Positions 44,811 through 56,400 of a stretch of 64,000 nucleotides of DNA are shown here, piece by piece (positions within the stretch are counted from its first letter, which is position 1; each line of letters begins with the position of its first letter). Under the pieces are notes generated by a model that searched no databases, was not told the DNA's origin, and was given only the letters and a program-made list of their open reading frames with translations. The stretch covers positions 157,837,057-157,901,056 of the forward strand of contig CM043952.1 of assembly GCA_014529385.2 (NCBI GenBank). Reading direction: 5' to 3'. This stretch comes from Adiantum capillus-veneris. Taxonomy: Eukaryota; Streptophyta; Polypodiopsida; Polypodiales; Pteridaceae. The position numbers and the translations under genes were made by a program.

Positions 44811-45648
44811 AGCCCTTCTCTCCCTTGTAAATCAACACATGATCACACTACACCACACCATTCTCAACACATAACACACCACTCTTCAAGCCTAGTTGTG
44901 TAGAGTGTGTGCATTGTGAGTGCTCTATTCCATCACTACACATAGGTGCATGGAGAAGCTTGAAGTTAGTTATGCCATCTAGAGGAGTGGAGTGATACTA
45001 TACTCTGCAATCACACTTGTAGCCTACTCTTGTCCATAAATAAGATTCATAGTTTTGGGTGCAATTGTATGCTGCAACTACGACTCTTCTCTACAAATTG
45101 ACTTGATAAGTTGGCTCATCAGGTGGTTGAAGGTATATTGTCCTTGAAGTTTGTTGTGCCATTTCATGCTTGGTGGTTTGAGGTCTTGTTGAATTGTTTG
45201 CCAAAACTTTCAATTGTAAGAGGGTGCTCGGTGAGAGGGCTCCCGTGACCCTAAGACAATTTGTGTATTGGCAACAAGGTCAAGTTTTGTGTTATCTCTC
45301 TATTTCTCATCAAGCTTTGTGTGCATCTAGTCTTTAAGGCTAAGACTGAGTTTCTCAAATTGATTTGTGCGCTTTACCTCTCTCTGGCATGGTGAATGTT
45401 TGTGTTTGGTGTGTGTGGCTATCTTGCATTCCCCTCTCTTTGTGCGTTTGAGTACAAGGAGATATCACGTGCGTCCTAGTTCTCATCTACAACTAGGTGG
45501 TGCCCCTTTTCTTGTTTGGTTTCGGGTTGTGGGTTGTTATTGTCTCTGATTGTGCTTGTCCCAGCCCCAATTGAGCAGCACGGGAGCCTCGAAGGGTGTT
45601 TAGAGCCCACTCTTCTTGTTGCCCGCCCCGGACCACCTCACTACTAAG

Positions 45649-48228
45649 GATAATAGCTTGGACAAGTGGTGGACCTTGAATGTAAACCCCCCATGTACGA
45701 AATATCGTGGGTTCAAGGTATTTCAATGGATCCTAGCATCTTGGAGACATGGTGCATCTTGCTTCTCTTCATGTTTCAATGGATCCTATCTTGGACAAAT
45801 GGTGGAGCATCCTTCTCTTCATGTTTCAATGGAGCCTAGCTTGGACAAGTGGTGGACCTTTGCTTCTCTTCATGTTTCAATAGAGTTATCTTGGACAAGT
45901 GGTGGACCTTGGAACCAAACCCCCATGTAAAACCTATAATGGTCACTCCAAGTGGTGACAAAGAATAACCTTAAAGATATAGCCTTATAGGTTGGACAAG
46001 TAGTGGACCTTAACACCCAGATATTCTTAATATAATGACATAGAGTAGAAAACTGGTCAATCTTGAGACCAAACCACTCATGCTACTGGCGATAATAGCT
46101 TCGACAAGTAGTGGACCTTGAAAGTAAACCTCCCATCTACAAAATATCGTGGGTTTAAGGTATTTCGATGGAGCCTAGCATCTTGGAGACATGGTGCAGC
46201 TTGCTTCTCTTCATGTTTCAATGGAGCCTATCTTGGACAAATGGTGGAGCATCCTTCTATCCATGTTTCAATGGACCGTAGCTTGGACAATTAGTGGACC
46301 TTTGCTTCTCTCTATGTTTCAATAGAGTTAGATTGGACAAGTGGTGGACCTTGGAACCAAACCCTAATGTAAAACCTATCATGGTCACTCCAAGTGGTGA
46401 GAAAGAACAACCTTTAAGATATAGCCTTATAGGTTGAACAAGTGGTGGACCTTAACACCCAGATACTATTAATATAATGACATAGAGTGAAAAAGTGGTG
46501 AATCTTGAGACAAAACCACTCATGCTACTAGTGATAATAGCTTGGACAAGTGGTGGACCTTGAACGTAAACCCCCCATGTTTCAATAGAGTTAGCTTAGA
46601 CAAATGGTGGAGCAGCCTTCTCTCCATGTTTCAATGGAGCCTAGCTTTGACAAGTGGTGGACCTTTGCTTCTCTCTATGAGAAGAACAGAGTTAACTTCG
46701 ATAAGTGGTGGACCTTGGAAACAAACCCCCATGTAAAACATATCATGGTCATTCCAAGTGGTGACAAAGAATACCCTTTAAGATATACCCTTATAGGTTG
46801 GACAAGTGGTCGACCTTAACACCCTGATCTTCTTAATATAATGACATAGAATGGAAAAGTGGTGAATCTTGAGACCAAACCACTCATGCTACTAGGGATA
46901 ATAGCCTGGACAAGTGTTTGACCTTGAATTTAAACCCCACCTGTAAAAAATATCGTGGGTTTAAGGCATTTCAATGGATCCTAGCATCTTGGAGACATGG
47001 TGCAGCTTGCTTCTCTTCATGTTTCAATGAAGCCTATCTTTGACAAATGGTGAATCATTCTTCTCTGCATGTTTCAATGGAGTCTAGCTTGTACAAGTGG
47101 TGGACCTTTGCTTCTCTCTATGTTTCCATAGAGTTAGCTTGGACAAGTGGTGGACCTTGGAACCAAACCCCCATGTAAAACATATCGTGGTCATTCCAAG
47201 TGGTGAGAAAGAATACCCTTTAAGATATAGCCTTATAGGTTGGAAAAGTGGTCGACCTTAAAACCCAGATCTTCTTAATATAATGACATAGAGTGAAAAA
47301 GTGGTGAATCTTGAGACCAAACCACTCATGCTACTAAGGATAATAGCTTGGACAAGTGGTGGACCTTGAATGTAAACCCCCCATGTACGAAATATCGTGG
47401 GTTTAAGGTATTTCAATGGAGCCTAGCATCTTGGAGACATGGTGCAGATTGCTTCTCTTCATGTTTCAATGGAGCCTATCTTGGATAAATTGTGTAGCAT
47501 CCTTCTCTCCGTGTTTCAATGGAGCCTAGCTTGGACAAGTGATGGACCTTTGCTTCTCTCTATGTTTCAATAGAGTTAGCTTGGACAAGTGGTCAAAACC
47601 CCCATGTAAAACCTATCATGGTCACTCCAAGTGGTGAGAAAGAAAAACCTTTAAGATAAAGCCTTATAGGTTGGACAAGTGGTGGACCTTAACACCCAGA
47701 TATTCTTAATATAATGACATAGAGTGAAAAAGTGGTGAATGTTGAGACAAAACAACTCATGCTACTACTCATAATAGCTTGGACAAGTGGTGGACCTTGA
47801 ACGTAAATCCCCCATGTTTCAATAGAGTTAGCTTCGACAAATGGTGGAGCATCCTTCTCTCCATGTTTCAATGGAGCCTAGCTTGGACAAGTGGTGGACC
47901 TTTGCTTCTCTCTATGAGAAGAATAGAGTTAGCTTCGATAAGTGGTGGACCTTGGAACCAAACCCGCATGTAAAACATATCATGGTCATTCCAATTAGTG
48001 ACAAAGAATACCCTTTAAGATATACCCTTATAGGTTGGACAAGTGGTCCACCTTACACCCTGATCTTCTTAATATAATGACATAGAGTGGAAAAGTGGTG
48101 AATCTTGAGACCAAACCACTCATGCTACTAAGGATAATAGATTGGACAAGTGGTGGACCTTGAATGTAAACCCCCCATGTACAAAATATCATGTGTTTAA
48201 GGTATTTCAATGGAGCCTAGCATCTTGG
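45649..48228 (+). repeat. Satellite block 3, about 442-bp higher-order unit
   Basis: GATAATAGCTTGGACAAGTG recurs at 45649, 46091 and 46533 (442 bp apart), then at about 46897, 47339, 47770 and 48133, with some shortened units (about 364 bp). Each unit contains roughly eight degenerate copies of a 50-60 bp monomer around the core TTGGACAAGTGGTGGACCTT, including variants GACAAATGGTGGAGCATCC and GGAAAAGTGGTGAATCTTG. The block is interrupted at 48228 by element C3 and continues at 53486. Open frames rich in LDKWWT/WTSGGP are by-products. Confidence 0.93.
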
Positions 48229-48549
48229 TGTAAAGAATGAGGATGCAAGAGAGCTACACAAGACAAGCACAAAGCGCACAGAGATGGAAAGCTTCTTCTT
48301 CTTCTCACAGAAAAGAGAGTACAAAATGACTAAGTGCTAAAGCTAAAAAGTAGCACATATGTACATGCGGTCACTGAGTGTGAACTCGCTAGAAGCGTAC
48401 TAGGCTGGCACTATAAGTGTAGTGCAGCCTTAGAATCACTGGCAGAGATCCTCCGTGTCACTCACCTAACGCGCCAGTGAGTAAATGTCGTAAGAGGCCA
48501 AGACCCGTAGTGGATGCCAGCTAAAGATATAGAGCTCGACATCTCAACA
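48229..48549 (-). repeat. 3' LTR of C3
   Basis: On the minus strand it starts TGTTGAGATGTCGAGC after the purine tract GAGGGGGAG and ends TTCTTTACA at 48229. Confidence 0.93.
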
Positions 48550-51500
48550 CTCCCCCTCGAGCTCTGCATGTCGTAGAGTCCAAGCATAGTCCGGAAACGT
48601 CGAATCTTCTCAGCTCCGAGGCCCTTGGTAAAGATATCCGCTATCTGCTCCTCTATGCTGACGTAGACCAAGTCGATGTCGCCTGCCAACACTCGCTCTC
48701 AAAAGTAGTGGTAATGGACCTCTATGTGCTTGGTCCTGGCATGGAACACTGGGTTCCTAGCCAATTGCATGTTGCTGAGGTTGTCGCAATGGATGATAAT
48801 CTGCTAGTCTACCTGCACTCCCAAGTCCTCAAGTAATGTGCGTAGCCAAGCTACCTCGCGCTCCGCAACTGTTGCACCTCTGTACTCGGCCTCTATGCTC
48901 GATAAAGCAACCGTAGGCTGCTTTTTGTTGTTCTAAGTAACAGCAGCACTCCCAAAAGAGAACATGAAGCCTTTCGTAGATCTCCTATCAACAATGCTAC
49001 CTGCCCAATCTGCATCTGTATACCCATACAATGCTAATGGAACATCTGCTGCATAGAACAATGCGTAGTCAAGATTCCCTTGCACATACCGAAGTGTGCG
49101 TCGTACTCCATCCAGATGTGGCTTCCTCAGAAGCTGCATGAACTAACTCTCCAAGCCTACTGTGTAGCTCAAGTCTGGCCTCGTGATAGTCAAGTAGATT
49201 AGACTACCCACAATCTTTTTGTACATCTTGACATCCTCAACAACATCACCCTTCTCTGCACTCAGCTTTGCATTCACATCCAAGGGAATAGAAATTGTCT
49301 TACAATCAGCCATACCATACTTTGACAACATGTCCAAAGCATACTGTCTCTGTGACATCCATACACCCTCTGGAGTCCTGATCACCTCGATGCCAAGAAA
49401 GTAGCGCAACTCGCCCAAATATTTCATTTCAAACTCTTGTTTGAGAAGACCCTTCACATGGTCAATCTCCATAGCATTGTCACCCACAATAATAAGTTCA
49501 TCTGCATATATGGTAATGACCACAATCCCCACATCACTCTCACGTACATAGAGTGAATGATCAGCATGAGCTCTCCTAAACCCAATACTGACAAGATACT
49601 TGGCAATCCTGTCATACCATGCTCTAGAGCCCTGCTTCAAACCATACAAAGCTTTGAGAAGTCTGCATACATAATCTGGGTAACCCGGATCGACATAACC
49701 AGGTGGCTGATCCATATACACTTCCTCTTGCAACTCACCATTCAAGAAGGAATTCTTTACATCCATTTGATGCATAATCCATCCTCTAGATGCAGCCACT
49801 GCTATAATAGCTGTCACAGTCGTCATCTTTTCCACTGGAGCAAAGGTCTCCTCATGGTCTATGCCATACGTCTGTGCATAAACCTTTGCGACCAGCCTTG
49901 CCTTATGACGCCCAATGTTACCATCAGCCTTATGCTTGGTTTTATACACCCATTTACAGCCAATAGCTTTCTTGCCACTTGGCAATGGCACCAACTCCCA
50001 TGTGTCGTTTGCTTCCAATGCAGCCATCTCTTCATTCATTGCATCATCCCAATGCACATTTCTAGCTGCATCCTCAAAACATGTGGGCTCCACATCCTGT
50101 ATCACCTTAGCCATGTAGGCTTGGTGATGAGCTAGATACCCATCATAAGTCAATTTCTAAACTAGATTTCTGACTCTGTTAGATCTGCGCGGTCCTGGGT
50201 CACTCCTTTGCCCTCTAGCATCTTCTTGTACTTTCCTTACACCAGGTGTCTTGACAGCCGGAATTCCAAATTCCTCATCAAGACTTTGTTCAGAACCATC
50301 TGAATCCATGTCTACATGTGAAAACCCTGATGATGCATCAGCCATAAAGGGAGGTTCATCTACCTTTTCCTTTCCTTTTTGGGATACATTCCCTGTACCT
50401 GCTGGTGGAGTAACCTGCGTACGTAGTTTACCATTCCATGGCCTCTCAACAGAGCCACAAGAAGAGGACTCTTGTGGTCCACTCAAAACCTGTGACTGTG
50501 GCCTCACATTTTGTAGAACCACATCATCTTTTACATCAGCCCCAATAGTGCCATGTGCATTACTGTACCAGTTGCTCATCTCATCAAAGACTACATCTCT
50601 GCTCACTCGTAATTCTCGTGTAGTAGGATTGTAGCACCTGTACCCCTTTTGTTCAAGGGAATATCCCACAAGAATACATTTCTCTGCTTTAGGATCCAAT
50701 TTCCTACGCAACTCATTTGGTACATGCACGTAAGCTATGCAGCCAAACACTTTCAAGTGTGCCAAATCAGGCTTTGTACCTGTAAACTTTTCCTCAGGTG
50801 TTACATCATGCACCATAGCTGTAGGTGTCCTATTCATAATGTACACAGCTGTATTTATATCTTCAGCCCAGAAATGATGAGGCATGTTCTTCTCATTCAT
50901 CAATGCACATGCAACCTCTGCAATGTGCCTGTTTTTCCTTTCTGCGACCCCATTCTACTGTGGAGTATATGTGCATGTAAACTGTCTGCGTATACCATGT
51001 ATTCGCAAAAAATATGAAAAAACATTGGAGAAGTACTCTCCCTCTCCATTTGACCTCAATGTCTTGATTTGCATATCTGTCTCCTTCTCAATCATGACTT
51101 TGAAGTCTTGAAAGTGACCAAACACTTCACTTTTGTTACGCATGAAGTAGACCCATACTTTCCTTGTATGTTCATCAATGAAAGAGACATAATACCTGCA
51201 ACCATGTATACTTGCAGTATCGGTTGGACCCCAAACATCTGTGTGCACCACCTCAAGTGGCTTTTTACATACATTGCGCTCAAGTGGAAATGAGCCCTTT
51301 GATTGTTTTCCAAACTGGCATGCTGCACACACTTTATGTATACCATCCACCTTGAATTTGGGCAAACCTTTTACAATTTGTTTTGATTGCATGCTGTGCA
51401 ATCTCTTCTCATTGACATGGCCAATGCGTTTGTGCCAAATGTCAACATCAGCCACAACACCTATGCCCTGTGAAAATAATGCAGCTTTTACCTCAGGCAT

Positions 51501-51917
51501 GTCTACATTCAGCGTAAACATTCTACCCACACATTTGCCCTCTGTGATGAGCTTACAGCTATTCTGGAAATCTTCTACATAACAGCCATTCGGATTGAAG
51601 CGAACCTGCAAACCCTGCTCAACCATTTGTCGAACAGAAACAAGATTCTTTGTAATGTTTGGGACATGAAGTACATCGGCTAAGTACTTTGATTTCCCAC
51701 TCTTTGTATTTAGGGGTATGTCCCCTACATGAGCAATGGGGTGAGTTGTCTCATCTCCTGTCTGCACATAGCCTGACACATCTAGTTTGCGTAGATCTCT
51801 AAACCACTCTCCACGAGACGTCATGTGATTAGAGGCACCTGAATCCACATACCAAACATCATCTTGGGTGGAATTCTCTGCAGTCATTCTATTCATTACA
51901 TGCTGCATAACAAACAT
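48462..51917 (-). pseudogene. pol of C3 (PR, IN, RT, RNase H)
   Basis: Minus strand, in order: protease WYVDSGASNHMT, GAG-pre-integrase WHKRIGHVNEKRL with CAACQFGK, integrase VVHTDVWGPTD, SFIDEHTRKVW and TLRSNGEGEY (the second catalytic Asp, normally LRSD, is Asn), then a TAG before NGVAERKNR. RT: GCKWVYKTKHKADGNIGRHK, YGLKQGSRAWY and IYADELIIVG (YVDD-type box with the second Asp changed to Glu). RNase H: YTDADWAGSIVDRRSTKG and SSIEAEYRGA, with several stops near 49141, 48937, 48805 and 48702. The final frame has no stop before the 3' LTR and runs about 88 bases into it. Likely inactive. Confidence 0.93.
48550..48560 (-). other. Polypurine tract of C3
   Basis: The complement is TCGAGGGGGAG, immediately before the TGTTGAG of the 3' LTR. 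Confidence 0.8.
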
Positions 51918-51949
51918 GCGCTCGCTTTTGTTGTCATCTGCATCTCTGG

Positions 51950-52878
51950 TAGTAGATGCATAGTTGCCCTGTTCTCACTTTCCAATTGCTTTTCCCTTTG
52001 AACAGTCACGTGACATGTGACCTCTTTCACCACAAGTCCAACATTCTCTGCTATATGGAGTATGTTGTTGCCTACTTGATCCTGCACCACGACCTCTTTG
52101 ACTCCCCCTGCCTTCAGACTGGTTTTCCCTGCCACCTGTATTGTTTTGATTTGATTGACCTTCTTGAAATTGGCCCCAGCAACCACTTGGGCCTCAACCA
52201 CGACCTCTACCTCTACCTCTGCTGGATTTAGAATAGAAGGCCTGTTCAGACCTACTTCTGCCACGAGAAGAAGATGTGTCAAGACCAAGGTTCTTCTCCT
52301 CAAGAATAAGCATAGAAATTAAATCTTGGAACACGGGGATGTCATCTCTTGTATTCATGGAAGACCTGAAATGTACATACTCATCTCCTAGAACATCCAA
52401 GCATGCACGGACAATGTCATTGTCTTCAACTGAGACTTTAATAGATCCAAGAGCCTCAATGATACTCTTGATCTTCAAAGCATAATCATTGATGGAGAGG
52501 TTGTTCCTCTTAACTTGATTTAGCTCCGACTTTAGTTGAAGCTTCCTGGCCTTGGTGTTCACCTCGAACACTCTGCCTAAGTTTTTCCATGCAATGGCGG
52601 GGTTTCAGCATCATGTAGATAGCCCATCATTCCATCTGTGATGCTCATAGAAAGCCAATACATCACTTTGCTTTGGCCTTGTTTCCAGTCCCTCAAAGGT
52701 TTTTTTTTTTCCCTGCTGTAGTATTTGCCTCGGGAATCTCTGGTTCCTTTTCATTGTCTCCTTATACATAGTCCCAATAACCTTTTCCTTTTAGGAAATT
52801 AGTTATTCTGAACTTCCATGCAGGGTAGTTATTTTTCTCAAGCTTCTCAGTAACAATCTGACTGAAAACGTCAGACAT
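51950..52878 (-). pseudogene. gag of C3
   Basis: The ATG at 52878 opens MSDVFSQIVTEKLEKNNYPA and WKFRITNFLKGKGYWDY, a classic copia gag start, followed by a stop. An oligo-A tract (complement of poly-T near 52700) is present. The later part, FEVNTKARKLQLKSELNQVK through LDVLGDEYVHFRSS, is the UBN2-like gag domain. Then comes an RG-rich linker (SRGRGRGRG) and the zinc knuckle CWTCGERGHMSRDC (C-x2-C-x4-H-x4-C) near 52045. Frameshifts and a TGA after the knuckle break it. Confidence 0.88.
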
Positions 52879-53147
52879 CTTGAAGTACTAAGACAAAATA
52901 GCTGCAATCTATAAAAACCTGCAAATCTGCTGAACCTGCTATCGTGGTACCTGTAACGCTTTCTACACTCAACGAGTGTCCACAATCAAGCATACATACA
53001 ACCACTATGCTTGTACAGTCTTTGTGTACTGCACTTTTAAAGACCTGTTCAGAAACTTTTACGAAAAACTTGTACGAATCTGGTCGTGGATTGCGAAGGC
53101 AGAGATTGTGACGCTCTTGCTCTCTTAGCCTCTCTTGCCTGCACCAT

Positions 53148-53159
53148 GCTCTGATACCA
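53148..53159 (-). other. Primer-binding site of C3 (tRNA-iMet)
   Basis: The complement is TGGTATCAGAGC, the well-known plant copia primer site complementary to initiator methionine tRNA. It lies directly at the inner edge of the 5' LTR. Confidence 0.93.
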
Positions 53160-53480
53160 TGTAAAGAATGAGGATGCAAGAGAGCTACACAAGACAAGCA
53201 CAAAGCGCACAGAGATGGAAAGCTTCTTCTTCTTCTCACAGAAAACAGAGTACAAAATGACTAAGTGCTAAAGCTAAAAATTAGCACATATGTACATGCG
53301 GTCACTGAGTGTGAACTCGCTAGAAGCGTACTAGGCTGGCACTATAAGTGTAGTCCAGCTATAGAATCACTGGCAGCGATCCTCCGTGTCGGTCACCTAA
53401 CGCGCCAGTGAGTAAATGTCGTAAGCCGCCAAGACCCGTAGTGCATGCCAGCTCAAGATGTAGAGCTCGACATCTCAACA
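53160..53480 (-). repeat. 5' LTR of C3
   Basis: The partner of 48229-48549, same length, with about 13 substitutions. Its inner edge abuts the primer site, which proves the minus orientation. Confidence 0.93.
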
Positions 53481-53485
53481 CTTGG

Positions 53486-56400
53486 AGACATGGTGCAACT
53501 AGCTTCTCTTCATATTTCAATGGAGCCTATCTTCGACAAATGGTGGAGCATTTATCTCTCCATGTTTCAATGGAGCCTAGCTTGGACAAGTGGTGGACCT
53601 TGGAACCAACCCCCATGTAAAACCTATAATGGTCACTCCAACTGGTGAGAAAGAATAACCTTTAAGATATAGCCTTATAGGTTGGACAAGTGGTGGACCT
53701 TAACACACAGATATTCCTAATATAATGACATAGAGTGGAAAACTGGTGAATCTTGAGACCAAACCACTCATGCTACTAGCGATAATAGCTTGTACAAGTG
53801 GTGGACCTTGAAAGTAAACCCCCCATCTACGGAATATCGTGGGTTTAAGGTATTTCGATGGATCCTAGCATCTTGGAGACATGGTGAAGCTTGCTTCTCT
53901 TTATGTTTCAATGGAGCCTATCTTGGACAAATGGTAGAGCATACTTCTCTCCATGTTTCAATGGACCCTAGCTTGGACAAGTGCTAGACCTTTGCTTCTC
54001 TCTATGATTCAATAGAGTTAACTTGGACAAGTGGTGGACCTTGGAACCAAACCCCCATGTAAAACCTATCATGGTCACTCCCAGTCGTGAGAAAGAAAAA
54101 CCTTTAAGATATAGCCTTATAGGTTGGACAAGTGGTGGACCTTAACACCCAAATATTCTTAATATAATGACATAGAGTGAAAAAGTGGTGAATCCTGAGA
54201 CAAAACCACTCATGCTACTAGTGATAATAGCTTGGACAAGTGGTGGACCTTGAACTTAAACCCCCCATGTTTCAATAGAGTTAGCTTCGACAAATGGTGG
54301 AGCATCCTTCTGTCCATGTTTCAATGGAGCCTAGCTTGGACAAGTGGTGTACCTTTGCTTCTCTCTATGATTCAATAGAGTTAGCTTGGACAAGTGGTGG
54401 ACCTTGAACGTAAACCCCCCATGTGTCAATAGAGTTAGCTTCGACAAATGGTGGAGCATCCTTCTCTCCATGTTTCAATGGACCCTAGCTTGAACAAGTG
54501 GTGGACTTTGCTTCTATCTATGATTCAATAGAGTTAGCTTGGACAAGTGGTGGACCTTGGAACCAAACCCCCATGTAAAACCTATCATGGTCACTCCAAG
54601 TGGTGAGAAAGAATACCCTTTAAGATATAGCCTTATAGGTTGGACAAGTGGTGGACCTTAACACACAAATATTCTTAATATAATGACATAGAGTGAAAAA
54701 GTGGTGAATCTTGAGACAAAACCACTAATGCTACTACCGATAATAGCTTGGACAAGTGGTGGACCTTGAACGTAAACCCCACATGTTTCGATAGAGTTAG
54801 CTTCGACAAATGGTGGAGCATCCTTGTCCTTATGTTTCAATGGAGCCTAGCTTGGACAAGTGGTGGACTATTGTTTCTCTCTATGTTTCAATAGAGTTAG
54901 CTTAAACAAGTGGTGGACCTCGGGACCAAACCCCCATGTAAAACCTATCATGGTCACTCCAAGTGGTAAGAAAGAATAACCTTTAAGATGTAGCCTTATA
55001 GGTTGGACAAGTGGTGGACCTTAACACCCAGATATTCTTAATATAATGACATAAAGTGGAAAAGTGGTGAATCTTGAGACCAAACCACTCATGCTACTAG
55101 CAATAATAGCATGGACAAGTGGTGGACCTTGAATTTAAACCCCTCATCTACGAAATATCGTGGGTTTCAAGTATTTCATGGAGCCTAGTATCTTGGAGAC
55201 ATGGTGCACCTTGTTTCTCGTCATGTTTCAATGGAGCCTATCTTGGAAAAATGGTGGAGCATCCTTCTTTCCATGTTTCAATGGACCCTAGCTTGGAAAA
55301 GTGGTGGACCTTTGCTTCTCTCTATGTTTCAATAGAGTTAGCTTGGACAAGTGGTGGACCTTGGAACCAAACCCCCATGTAAAACCTCTCCAAGTGGTGA
55401 GAAAGAATAACCTTTAAGATATAGCCTTATAGGTTGGACAAGTGGTGGACCTTAACACCCAGATATTCTTAATATAATGACATAGAGTGGAAAAGTGGTG
55501 AATCTTGAGAGCAAACCACTCATGCTACTAGCGATAATAGGTTGGACAAGTTCTGGACCTTGAATGTAAACCCCCCATGTAAGAAACATCGTGGGTTTAA
55601 GGTATTTCAATGGAGCGTAGCATCTTGGAGACATGGTGCAGCATGCTTCTCTTCATGTTTCCATGGAGCCTATCTTGGACAAATGGTGGAGCATCCTTCT
55701 CTACATGTTTCAATGGAGCCTAGCTTCGACAAGTGGTGAACCTTTGCTTCTCTCTATCTTTCAATAGAGTTAGCTTGGACAAGTGGTGGACCTTGGGACC
55801 AAACCCCCATGTAAAACCTATCATGGTCACTCCAAGTAGTAAGAAAGAACAACCTTTAAGATGTAGCCTTATAAGTTGGACAAGTGGTGGACCTTAACAC
55901 ACAGATATTCTTAATATAATGACATAAAGTGGAAAAGTGGTGAATCTTGAGACCAAACCACTCATGCTACTAGCAATAATAGCATGGACAAGTGGTGGAC
56001 CTTGAATGTAAACCCCCCATGTAGAAAATAATGGGTATTTCGATGGAGGCTAGCATCTTGGAGACATGGTGCAGCTTGCTTCTCTTCATGTTTCAATGGA
56101 GTCTATCTTGGACAAATGGTGGAGCATCCTTCTCTCCATGTTTCAATGGACCCTAGCTTGGACAAGTGGTGGACTTTTTCTTCTCTCTATGTTTCAATAG
56201 AGTTAGCTTGGACAAGTGGTGGACCTTGGAACCAAACCCTCATGTAAAACCTATCATGGTCACTCCAAGTAGTGAGAAAGAATAACCCTTAAGATATAGC
56301 CTTATAGGTTGGACAAGTGGTGGACCTTAACACCTAGATATTCTTAATATAATGACATAGAGTGAAAAAGTGGTGAATGTTGAGACCAAACCACTCAAGC

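Larger units (their letters stand above)
43770..45640 (+). mobile_element. LTR-like segment related to E3 LTR
   Basis: Around 43930-44075 the order of words GAATTTGGAAAGATGATA, GTAGCTAGTGAGCTGAAATT, TTTTGAGCTACGAGCTGTGAG, ATGATTTTATTG and GGACCCCAGTTTACCCATG mirrors the E3 LTR at about 6960-7095 (GTAGCTAATGAGCTGAAG, ATTTGGAGATACGG, GGACCCCAGTCTGCCCACAT). A TATA box lies at 44802. This looks like a diverged or solo LTR of a related family that lies between satellite blocks. The ends are not defined, and similarity downstream of the TATA box is weak. Confidence 0.4.
48229..53480 (-). mobile_element. Ty1/copia element C3, full length
   Basis: Two 321-bp LTRs (48229-48549 and 53160-53480) and a 5-bp target duplication CTTGG (48224-48228 and 53481-53485) bracket a minus-strand element inserted in the satellite unit (CATCTTGG | GAGACATGG). 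The primer site TGGTATCAGAGC matches initiator tRNA-Met. The LTRs differ at 13 of 321 positions by my count (about 4%), older than E3. The coding region has several stops and altered catalytic residues. Confidence 0.95.
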
